60,460 bases of DNA, taken from assembly GCA_002705055.1 (NCBI GenBank), contig PAHY01000043.1, forward strand, positions 69,832 to 130,291. Direction: 5' to 3'. Positions 1 to 7,415 of the stretch are shown piece by piece. The position numbers and the translations under genes were made by a program. This DNA comes from Planctomycetota bacterium (GTDB lineage Bacteria > Planctomycetota > UBA1135). The notes beneath the pieces are model-generated. The model ran no database searches. It saw only the letters and a program-made list of their open reading frames with translations, and was not told the DNA's origin. How positions within the stretch are numbered: position 1 is the first letter of the stretch; each line of letters opens with the position of its first letter.

Positions 1-995
1 TGCTGGCGTTCATCACGGTGGCGGCGATGTTCTTCGTCTACGCCGAGCGCAAGGTCGCCGGCTGGATTCAGCATCGGGTCGGCCCCAACCGCACCGGGGG
101 CTTCGCAGGCTGGGCGCAGTCGATCGCCGACTCGATCAAGCTGCTGCTGAAGGAAGACCTGATCCTGCGCGGCGCGGATCGGCGCCTGTTCCAGCTCGCG
201 CCCGCGGTGGTGATGGCTTCGGCCTTCGCGCTGTTCGTCGTGCTGCCCTTCGGCCCCGGGCTGATCGTGGCCGACGTCGACCTGGGCGTCTTCCTGATCC
301 TTGCCATCGCCTCGGTCACGACCATCGGCGTGATCATGGCCGGCTGGGGCAGCTACAACAAGTGGTCGGTCTACGGCGCGATGCGCGAGGCGGCCCAGGT
401 GGCCAGCTACGAGATCCCGCTCGGCCTGTCGCTGATGCCGCCGATCCTCTACTTCGGCACCTTCAGCCTGAAGGCCGCGACCGAGGCTCAGACCGGCAGC
501 TTCGGCATGGGCTGGTACCTGTTCAGCGACGCCTTCTGGATCGCGATCCCCAGCTTCCTGCTGTTCTTCGTCGCCGCGCTGGCCGAGAACAAGCGCGCGC
601 CTTTCGACCTGCCCGAAGCCGAATCCGAGCTGGTCGCCGGCTTCCACACCGAGTACTCGGGCATCCGCTTCAGCTTCTTCTTCCTCGAAGAGTACGCGGC
701 GATGTTCGTGTTCAGCGCGGTGGGGGCGGCGCTGTGGCTGGGCGGCTGGAACTTCCCGGGGATCCACCTGCTGGAGCCGGGCTCAACGCTGCTGCTGGTG
801 CTCGCCACGGCTAGCTTCGTGCTGAAGGCCTTCTTCCTGGTCTTCATCATGATGTGGGTGCGCTGGACCGTCCCGCGGCTGCGGATCGATCAGGTGATGA
901 CCCTCGGCTACAAGTATCTGACCCCGCTCAGCATGGCGATGGCGCTGATCGCCGCCGGCTGGGAGTACGTCAAGCATCTGGGGGCGCAGGCATGA
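1..995 (+). CDS. nuoH: NADH-quinone oxidoreductase subunit H (5' partial)
   Basis: NuoH is the complex I membrane subunit at the junction with the peripheral arm, where it forms part of the quinone chamber. The frame is open from base 3 to the stop at 993, so the gene is cut by the window edge and the GTG at 18 is internal. About 330 codons are visible, with only the first part of TM1 missing. Family motifs seen are AERKVAGWIQHRVGPNR close to the visible start, the acidic loop PFDLPEAESELVAGFHTEYS, and WVRWTVPRLRIDQVM near the C-terminus. The stop overlaps the nuoI start (ATGA), so the two are translationally coupled. Confidence 0.96.
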   Translation, partial: LAFITVAAMFFVYAERKVAGWIQHRVGPNRTGGFAGWAQSIADSIKLLLKEDLILRGADRRLFQLAPAVVMASAFALFVVLPFGPGLIVADVDLGVFLILAIASVTTIGVIMAGWGSYNKWSVYGAMREAAQVASYEIPLGLSLMPPILYFGTFSLKAATEAQTGSFGMGWYLFSDAFWIAIPSFLLFFVAALAENKRAPFDLPEAESELVAGFHTEYSGIRFSFFFLEEYAAMFVFSAVGAALWLGGWNFPGIHLLEPGSTLLLVLATASFVLKAFFLVFIMMWVRWTVPRLRIDQVMTLGYKYLTPLSMAMALIAAGWEYVKHLGAQA

Positions 996-1576
996 CGCTG
1001 CCCAAGGCGCCGACCGAGCCCAAGCCGCCGCGCGGCTACTTCGGCAACATCACCGACACCGTGGTGTCGACGGCCAAGGGCATGGCCCTGACCTTCCGCT
1101 ATCTTTTCCGCAAGAAGGTCACGGTGCAGTACCCCGAGGTCCGGCCGCAGCTCGACGAGCGCTACCGCGGCATTCACTACCTCGAGCAGGAGCTCTGCAT
1201 CAACTGCGATAAGTGCGCCAAGGCCTGCCCGGTGGACTGCATCGAGATGGATGCGACCCGCCACGGCAAGGAGCTGGAGTGGCACAAGTTCCAGCTCGAC
1301 TATCAGAAGTGCATGTTCTGCGAGCTGTGCGTCTACCCCTGCCCGAAGGACTGCATCCACATGGGCACGGAGTACTCGATGGTCAGCGAGGACCGCAGCG
1401 ACTTCGTCAAGGATCTGCTCAGCTGGACGGGTCTGACTGAAGAGCAGCAGGAGCGCATCGAAGCGGCGGAGGCGGCCAAGGCCGCCAAACTCGCCGCCAA
1501 GAAGAAGGCCGCGGAAGAGGCGGCCAAGAAGGAGCCGGCTGAGGGCGAAGCCGGCGCGGAGGACCCGCAGGCATGA
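992..1576 (+). CDS. nuoI: NADH-quinone oxidoreductase subunit I (8Fe-8S ferredoxin)
   Basis: NuoI is the peripheral-arm ferredoxin subunit that carries clusters N6a and N6b and passes electrons toward N2. Two classic CxxCxxCxxxCP motifs are visible, CINCDKCAKACP (about residues 69-80) and CMFCELCVYPCP (about 107-118). The ATG at 992 was chosen because it overlaps the nuoH stop and gives a protein of 194 residues starting just before the usual amphipathic N-terminal region; longer versions only add out-of-family sequence. Odd feature: after the ferredoxin core, about residues 148-194 form an Ala/Lys/Glu-rich tail, probably helical, that is longer than in ordinary NuoI. The gene overlaps nuoJ by ATGA. 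Confidence 0.96.
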   Translation: MTLPKAPTEPKPPRGYFGNITDTVVSTAKGMALTFRYLFRKKVTVQYPEVRPQLDERYRGIHYLEQELCINCDKCAKACPVDCIEMDATRHGKELEWHKFQLDYQKCMFCELCVYPCPKDCIHMGTEYSMVSEDRSDFVKDLLSWTGLTEEQQERIEAAEAAKAAKLAAKKKAAEEAAKKEPAEGEAGAEDPQA

Positions 1577-2100
1577 CCGGCGCCGAGCTGTCCTTCGCGG
1601 TGTTCACCGCGCTCGCGCTCGGCGGCGCGCTGGTCGCGCTGTTCGAGACCAGCGTGGTCCGCAGCGCCTTCGCGATGTTCGGCACCTTCCTGGGCGTGGC
1701 CGGGCTGTACCTCACGCTGGGCGCCGACTTCCTGGCGATGACTCAGGTGCTGATCTACGCCGGCGGGATCATGGTGCTCTATCTGTTCGGGCTGATGCTC
1801 ACCAAGCCGAGCCCGCACGAGCGCAACCTGCGCCGGATCGGCCTGGCGGCCGCGCTCGCCGGGGCGCTGGCGATCCTCCTACTGGTGCAGCTGTTCACCG
1901 GCGAGCACGCAGGCATGCCCGCGCCGGAGAATCTTCCGGCCCCCGAGCCGACCGCCGAGGCGATCGGCCTGGCCTTCCTGCGCGCCGACTCCTGGCTGTT
2001 CGCCTTCGAGTTCGCTTCGGTGCTGCTGCTGGCGACGCTGGTCGGCGCGGTCTACATCGCCCGCCGGCGCCCCGAACCCCGCGCGGAGGAGCTCAGCTGA
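1573..2100 (+). CDS. nuoJ: NADH-quinone oxidoreductase subunit J
   Basis: NuoJ is a five-helix membrane subunit of complex I whose third helix contributes to coupling between the quinone site and the proton pumps. The 175 residues are strongly hydrophobic, with the family segment LIYAGGIMVLYLFGLMLT (about residues 58-75) containing the pi-bulge helix. A loop rich in Pro, Glu and Ala follows at about 113-132. The C-terminus ends in a basic tail (ARRRPEPR) after the last helix. The start overlaps the nuoI stop. The nuoK ATG reuses the last base of the nuoJ stop and is preceded by a good ribosome-binding sequence, GGAGGAG. Confidence 0.94.
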   Translation: MTGAELSFAVFTALALGGALVALFETSVVRSAFAMFGTFLGVAGLYLTLGADFLAMTQVLIYAGGIMVLYLFGLMLTKPSPHERNLRRIGLAAALAGALAILLLVQLFTGEHAGMPAPENLPAPEPTAEAIGLAFLRADSWLFAFEFASVLLLATLVGAVYIARRRPEPRAEELS

Positions 2101-2405
2101 TGGGGCTCGAGGCCTACCTCTTCGTCTCGCTGCTGCTCTTCCTGCTGGGGCTGATCATGGCGGCCGCGCGTCGCAGTCTGATCTACGTGCTGATCGGACT
2201 CGAGCTGATCCTGAACGCCGCCAACCTCAACCTGGTGGCCTTCCAGCGCTTCCACCCTGGCGCGGGGCTGGATGGCCAGATCGGAGCCATCTTCGTCATC
2301 ATCCTCGCCGCTGCCGAGGCCGCCATCGCGCTGGCGATCGTGCTGAACGTGTACTCACGCTTCGGTTCGATTCGCCCGGACGATATGCACACGCTGCGCG
2401 ACTAG
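2100..2405 (+). CDS. nuoK: NADH-quinone oxidoreductase subunit K
   Basis: NuoK is a three-helix, Mrp-related complex I subunit with membrane-embedded glutamates in the proton path. The 101-residue length is exactly that of the family. Visible hallmarks are LIGLELILNAANLN (helix 2, with the conserved Glu) and IILAAAEAAIALAIVLN (helix 3, with the second conserved Glu). The gene is preceded by GGAGGAG and its start overlaps the nuoJ stop by one base. nuoL begins directly after its stop codon. Confidence 0.96.
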   Translation: MGLEAYLFVSLLLFLLGLIMAAARRSLIYVLIGLELILNAANLNLVAFQRFHPGAGLDGQIGAIFVIILAAAEAAIALAIVLNVYSRFGSIRPDDMHTLRD

Positions 2406-4337
2406 ATGCCCACCGCCGACTTCTTCCCGCTGCTGCTCGCCGTGCCGCTTCTGCCGCTCGGCGCCTGGCTGTTGCAGGTGCTGGTCGGCCGCAGCCTGCC
2501 GCGCGGCGGCGATTGGCTGCCTACCGGCGCGATGCTCGGGGCCTTCGGCGTCGCGGTGCTGCTGTACCTGCGCGCGCAGGGCTTGGGTGACGAGGCCGAG
2601 CACTTCGTTTGGTCGACCGGCGCCACCGGCGGCGGCCACGGCTGGAAGTGGTTCGTCAGCAGCGAGGGGCTGGATGCGGGCCTGGCCGCCTTCCGCGCCG
2701 GCCTCTGGTACGACGGTCTGACCGCGCCGCTCCTGGCGATGGTCGCGGGCGTGAGTTTCCTGGTGCACCTGTTCTCGACCGGCTACATGCGCGGGAACAG
2801 TCGCTACACCGCCTACTTCGCCGGCCTGGCGCTGTTCAGTTTCGCGATGCTCGCGATGCTGGTCAGCGACAACCTCCTGTTCGTGTTCATGTTCTGGGAG
2901 GTCATGGGGCTGTGCAGCTTCCTGCTGATCGGCCACGACTCGCTGGATCGGCAGAAGCCGCGCCCGCGCGCTGCTGCGGCGGCGGTCAAGGCCTTCCTCA
3001 CCACCCGGGTGGGGGATGTGGCGCTGCTACTCGGCCTGGCGATCCTGTGGAACGGCTTCGGCACGCTGCAGTTCCATGAACTCGCGGTCGCGGTGCCCAA
3101 TCTGATCGAAGGGCAGCAAGGCTGGCCGAGCTGGCTGGAAACGGCCGGCGTGCTGATCTTCCTCGGCGCAGTCGGCAAGTCGGCGCAGTTCCCGCTGCAC
3201 GTCTGGCTGCCCGATGCCATGGAGGGCCCGACGCCCGTTTCGGCGATGATCCACGCCGCGACCATGGTGGCGGCCGGCGTCTACCTGGTCGCGCGCGCCT
3301 TCCCGGTGCTGGCCCCGGGCGTCCTGGCCATCATCGCCGTGGTCGGCGCCTTCACCGCCTTCTTCGCCGCGACGATCGCGCTGACCCAGGACGATCTGAA
3401 GAAGGTCCTGGCCTACTCGACGATCTCGCAGCTGGGCTACATGATCAGCGCGGTTGGACTGGGCAGCCCGGACGGCGCGCTTTTCCACGTCTTCACCCAC
3501 GGCCTATTCAAGGCTGGGCTGTTCCTGGGCGCGGGCGCGGTGATCCACGCCTGCCACCACGAGCAGAATCTGAGCCGACTGGGCGGGCTGCGCAAGCGCA
3601 TGCCGGTGACCTACGCCAGCATGCTGCTGTGCACGGCGGCGATCGCCGGCGTGCCCTTCCTATCCGGCTTCTACTCGAAAGACGCGATCCTCGCCTTCGC
3701 CGCCGAAGGCTGGGAGGCCGGCGCCGGCATGGCCGCCACCCTGCCGCTCGTGCTTCTCGGCCTGGCCGCGCCGCTGACTGCGCTGTACATGTTCCGGATG
3801 TTCCTGCTCGCCTTCAGCGGCGAGCCGCGTTCGGATCACGCCCGTGACGCCAAGGAGGTGCCGCTGCCGATGAGCCTGCCGCTCGTGCTGCTGGGCCTGG
3901 GCGCGGTCTTCGGGGCGATGCTGTGGTTCGCGAAGCCGCACCCCAGCGAAGACGCGCATCACCTGGCGACGATCCTGGCCTCGGTTTCGCTGGTGCTCGG
4001 TCTCGGCGCCGCGCTGCTGTACTTCCAGTTCCGCAAGCGGGACGCGGGCAGAACCGCCGCAGCCCTCGGCCCCTTCGCGCGCGCCGCCCGCGGGCTGTAC
4101 GGCGTCGATGGCTTCTATCACGCGGTGACGGTCATGCCGGTGCGCGTCGTGGCGCGGCTCGCTTCCAGCTTTGACCGCCGTGTGGTCGACGGGATCGTGC
4201 ATGGCCTCGGCGGCTTCGCCGTGCAGCTCGGGCTGCGCTTGCGCCGACTGCAGTCGGGCCATATCCAGCGCTACCTCTACCTGACCTACGCCGGGCTGCT
4301 GGCTCTGACCCTGTTCGCGCTCTGGAGGGTGAGCTGA
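2406..4337 (+). CDS. nuoL: NADH-quinone oxidoreductase subunit L
   Basis: NuoL is the distal antiporter-like proton-pumping subunit of complex I, with the long lateral helix at its C-terminus. At 643 residues it is slightly longer than the usual form. Visible motifs include FVFMFWEVMGLCSFLLIG (conserved Glu of the pump), KSAQFPLHVWLPDAMEGPTP (conserved Lys, about residue 262), and LTQDDLKKVLAYSTISQLGY. The C-terminal part (about 560-643) fits the transverse helix and terminal anchor. The ATG directly abuts the nuoK stop and no clear Shine-Dalgarno is seen, so coupling to nuoK is likely. Confidence 0.96.
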   Translation: MPTADFFPLLLAVPLLPLGAWLLQVLVGRSLPRGGDWLPTGAMLGAFGVAVLLYLRAQGLGDEAEHFVWSTGATGGGHGWKWFVSSEGLDAGLAAFRAGLWYDGLTAPLLAMVAGVSFLVHLFSTGYMRGNSRYTAYFAGLALFSFAMLAMLVSDNLLFVFMFWEVMGLCSFLLIGHDSLDRQKPRPRAAAAAVKAFLTTRVGDVALLLGLAILWNGFGTLQFHELAVAVPNLIEGQQGWPSWLETAGVLIFLGAVGKSAQFPLHVWLPDAMEGPTPVSAMIHAATMVAAGVYLVARAFPVLAPGVLAIIAVVGAFTAFFAATIALTQDDLKKVLAYSTISQLGYMISAVGLGSPDGALFHVFTHGLFKAGLFLGAGAVIHACHHEQNLSRLGGLRKRMPVTYASMLLCTAAIAGVPFLSGFYSKDAILAFAAEGWEAGAGMAATLPLVLLGLAAPLTALYMFRMFLLAFSGEPRSDHARDAKEVPLPMSLPLVLLGLGAVFGAMLWFAKPHPSEDAHHLATILASVSLVLGLGAALLYFQFRKRDAGRTAAALGPFARAARGLYGVDGFYHAVTVMPVRVVARLASSFDRRVVDGIVHGLGGFAVQLGLRLRRLQSGHIQRYLYLTYAGLLALTLFALWRVS

Positions 4338-4338
4338 G

Positions 4339-5901
4339 ATGGGAGAGCATCTGCTGTCCGTCTTCGTCGCGCTGCCTTTCGTCGCGGCGCTGCTGATCGC
4401 GCTGATCCCGCGCACCAGCCAGGCCGCGCATCGCTTCGTCGCGGGCACCACCACGGCCGCCGCCTTCGCCTTTCTGATCGGCCTGGTCTTCGGCGGCTTC
4501 GACCCGTCCCAGGGCGGGCTGCAGTTCGCCGAGTCCACCTCCTGGATCCCTCGCTTCCAGGTCAACTGGGCGCTGGGCATGGACGGCCTCGCGCTGGTCC
4601 TGCTGCTGCTCTCGGCGCTGATCCACTTCCTGGCAGTCATCGCGACCAAGCCGCGCATCGACGGCAGCAAGGGTTACTACGCGCTGCTGCTGCTGCTGTT
4701 CGGCGGCGTCAACGGCGTCTTCCTGGCGACCGACCTGTTCCTGTTCTACGTGTTCTGGGAACTGATGCTGATCCCGATGTACTTCCTGATCGGCATCTGG
4801 GGCGGCGAGCAACGCAAGCGCGCGGCGACGAAGTTCATCCTCTACACGCTGTTCGGCTCGGTGCTGATGCTGGTCGCCGTGGTCGCGGTCTATCTGCGCT
4901 CCGGCGCCGACGGCGTGCTGCCGACCTTCGACATCTTCGCGCTGCAGGCGCAGGCCGCCGGCTGGGCGATCGAGGGAGGCACGCTGTTCGGACTCGAGTG
5001 GTCGACCTGGATCTTCGCGCTGTTCTTCCTGGCCTTCGCGGTCAAGATCCCGGTCGTTCCCTTCCACACCTGGCTGCCGGATGCCCACGTCCAGGCGCCC
5101 ACGCCGATCTCGGTGATCCTGGCCGGGGTGCTGCTCAAGCTGGGGGCCTACGGCATGTTGCGGATCGGCTTCCCGCTGGCGCCGGATGCCTTCGCCGAGC
5201 TGGCCTGGCTGGTCGCCACGCTGGGCGTGATCAACATCGTCTACGGCGCCTGGGTGGCGCTGGCGCAGACCGACTTCAAGCGGCTGGTCGCGTACAGCTC
5301 GGTCAGCCACATGGGCTTCTTCCTGCTCGGCATTGCCGGGGTCGCCGGCCTCACGCAGGGGGCGGCTCACCTCGACGCCGGGCCGCGCTTCAACTCGATC
5401 GCCGGCGCCAGCCTGCAGCTGGTCACCCACGGCATCTCGGCGGCGTTGATGTTCCTGCTGGTGGGGGTGGTGTACGACCGCGCCCATTCGCGTGACCTCA
5501 ACCGCTTCGGCGGCCTCGGCCGGATCATGCCGAAGTTCTTCGTGGTCGCGACGGTGGGCTTCTTCAGCTCGCTCGGCCTGCCGCTGCTCGCTGGCTTCGT
5601 CCCCGAAGCGCTCACCCTGTTCGGCGCCTGGCCCAGTTGGCCGCTGCACGTCGGCCTGACCGCCTTCGGTCTGATGCTGACCGCGATCTACCTGCTGCAG
5701 GCCTACCGTTCGGTGCTGCTCGGCCCGACGCCGCGCGACTGCAAAGGCTACGCCGATCTGGATCGCCGCGAGATGGCGGTCACGCTGCCGCTGGTCGTCG
5801 CAAGCGTCGCGCTGGGCGTCGCGCCCTTCCTGGTGCTGGATCTGCTGGCCTCCTGCCTGCAGACGATCCTGCGCACCCTGCCGCCGGAGGTCCTGCCATG
5901 A
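4339..5901 (+). CDS. nuoM: NADH-quinone oxidoreductase subunit M
   Basis: NuoM is the middle antiporter-like proton-pumping subunit of complex I. The 520 residues hold about 14 predicted helices with the family signatures FYVFWELMLIPMYFLIG (conserved Glu), KIPVVPFHTWLPDAHVQAPT (conserved Lys) and LAQTDFKRLVAYSSVSHMGF. A strong GGAGGGTGAG stands just upstream of the ATG. The stop overlaps nuoN by ATGA. It is shorter at the C-terminus than NuoL, as expected, because it lacks the lateral helix. Confidence 0.96.
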   Translation: MGEHLLSVFVALPFVAALLIALIPRTSQAAHRFVAGTTTAAAFAFLIGLVFGGFDPSQGGLQFAESTSWIPRFQVNWALGMDGLALVLLLLSALIHFLAVIATKPRIDGSKGYYALLLLLFGGVNGVFLATDLFLFYVFWELMLIPMYFLIGIWGGEQRKRAATKFILYTLFGSVLMLVAVVAVYLRSGADGVLPTFDIFALQAQAAGWAIEGGTLFGLEWSTWIFALFFLAFAVKIPVVPFHTWLPDAHVQAPTPISVILAGVLLKLGAYGMLRIGFPLAPDAFAELAWLVATLGVINIVYGAWVALAQTDFKRLVAYSSVSHMGFFLLGIAGVAGLTQGAAHLDAGPRFNSIAGASLQLVTHGISAALMFLLVGVVYDRAHSRDLNRFGGLGRIMPKFFVVATVGFFSSLGLPLLAGFVPEALTLFGAWPSWPLHVGLTAFGLMLTAIYLLQAYRSVLLGPTPRDCKGYADLDRREMAVTLPLVVASVALGVAPFLVLDLLASCLQTILRTLPPEVLP

Positions 5902-7415
5902 GCGAACAGCTCGTGCTGATCCTGCCGGAGCTGGCGCTGACGGGCGGCCTCTGCCTGCTGCTGCTGGTGGACCTGGTCTTCCCGCGGCGCCGCAGCTGGG
6001 AGACCGGGATCTTCGCCCTGGGCGTGCTCGGGGTCGTCGCGTACCTCCTGCTGCAGCGTTACCACGCCGGTCCGCACGACGCCTTCGGCGGCCTGCTGCG
6101 GCTGGACCGCTTCGCGGCGATCTTCCAGCTGGCGATCACCGGGGCGGCGGGCTTCGCGCTGTTCCTCAACCTGCAGCAGTTCCGCTTCCCGCAGGACCGC
6201 GGCCGGATCGAAACGCAGTTCCTGTTCCTCTGCGCGACCCTCGGCGGCTTCGTGCTGGTCGGGACCCAGCATCTGATGATGCTGTACCTCGGCCTCGAGA
6301 TGCTCGGCCTGTGCTCGTACGCGCTCGCCGATGTGCACAAGCGTGACCGCGCCGGCGCCGAAGCCGGGATGAAGTACGTGGTCTACGGCGCGCTGAGCTC
6401 GGGCGTCATGCTCTACGGCATCAGCCTGCTGTTCGGGCTGGGCGGGGCGAGCTTTGCGATGCCCGATGTCGCGCTGGGCATCAACCAGGCGCTGCTCGAA
6501 GGCGAGGGCGTGCGCGTGCTGCTGCCGACGCTGCTGCTGCTCGCCGGCTTCCTGTTCAAGCTCGCGCTGGTGCCCTTCCACTGGTGGGCGCCCGACGTCT
6601 ATCAGGGCACGACCACGGCGATCGCCGGCTACCTGGCGGTGGGTTCCAAGCTGGTGGCGCTGGGCGCGCTCCTGCGCTGCTTCGCCATCCTGTTCGCCAC
6701 GACCCTGCACGGGATCGAAGGCGACCCGGCGCTGCTCGCGGTCACCACCGCCGCGAGCGAGTTCGGGGCCAGCTTCGGGATGGTCCTCGCGGTGCTGGCC
6801 GCGGTTTCGATGCTGTGGGGCAACCTGGCCGCGCTGGGCCAAACCCACTTGCGCCGCCTGCTGGCCTATTCCTCGATCGGCCACGCCGGTTATCTGCTCG
6901 CGGCCGTCTCCCTGATGAGCGCCGACGGTCTGGCGGCCGCCGGCACCTACGCGCTGGTCTACGCCGTGGCTTCGCTCGGCGCCTTCGCCGCCGTCTTCGG
7001 CATCGCGATGCGCGCCGGCTCCGAAGACCTGCGCGACTGGACCGGCCTCGGCTGGAAGTACCCGCTGGCCTCCGGCGCGCTGGTGCTGTTCTTCGCCAGC
7101 CTCACTGGCCTGCCGCCCACCGCCGGCTTCGCCGGCAAGTGGCGCCTGCTCGCTTCGCTGTGGGCGGGGGGGCAGCCGCTGCTCGCGCTGCTGCTGGCGC
7201 TGCTCTCGGTCGTCTCGCTGTTCTATTACTTCCGGGTCATTAAGCAGCTCTACCTCGAGCGCCCAGCCGAAGACTTCCGCCCGGCCATCGAGCGCCCGCT
7301 GCCCTGGCTCGCCGCCTTCCTGCTCGTCGTCGGCGCCGCCACCCTCGCCCTGCTCAACCTCGGCTGGGTCGACACCCCGATCGCCGCCGCGACGGCGGAT
7401 CTGATTCGGGGTTAA
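5898..7415 (+). CDS. nuoN: NADH-quinone oxidoreductase subunit N
   Basis: NuoN is the proximal antiporter-like pump of complex I and the last gene of this nuo run. The ATG at 5898 overlaps the nuoM stop, sits behind GGAGG, and gives 505 residues beginning MSEQLVLILPELALT, typical of NuoN. The frame is open further upstream, but that part only mirrors nuoM in another frame. Motifs include LALVPFHWWAPDVYQGTTT and LLAYSSIGHAGYLL. The stop TAA lies in a palindromic TTAA that also supplies the stop of the convergent gene on the other strand. No nuoA-G genes are visible, so they must lie upstream or elsewhere. Confidence 0.95.
   Translation: MSEQLVLILPELALTGGLCLLLLVDLVFPRRRSWETGIFALGVLGVVAYLLLQRYHAGPHDAFGGLLRLDRFAAIFQLAITGAAGFALFLNLQQFRFPQDRGRIETQFLFLCATLGGFVLVGTQHLMMLYLGLEMLGLCSYALADVHKRDRAGAEAGMKYVVYGALSSGVMLYGISLLFGLGGASFAMPDVALGINQALLEGEGVRVLLPTLLLLAGFLFKLALVPFHWWAPDVYQGTTTAIAGYLAVGSKLVALGALLRCFAILFATTLHGIEGDPALLAVTTAASEFGASFGMVLAVLAAVSMLWGNLAALGQTHLRRLLAYSSIGHAGYLLAAVSLMSADGLAAAGTYALVYAVASLGAFAAVFGIAMRAGSEDLRDWTGLGWKYPLASGALVLFFASLTGLPPTAGFAGKWRLLASLWAGGQPLLALLLALLSVVSLFYYFRVIKQLYLERPAEDFRPAIERPLPWLAAFLLVVGAATLALLNLGWVDTPIAAATADLIRG

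Noticed and set aside
5637..5897. N-terminal extension of nuoN
   Set aside because: It overlaps nuoM in another frame and has no NuoN similarity; the ATGA overlap at 5898 with GGAGG is the normal start.
2400..7400. Runs of CTG as a microsatellite in nuoL, nuoM and nuoN
   Set aside because: They encode Leu in membrane helices with the preferred codon and vary in length without a repeat unit.
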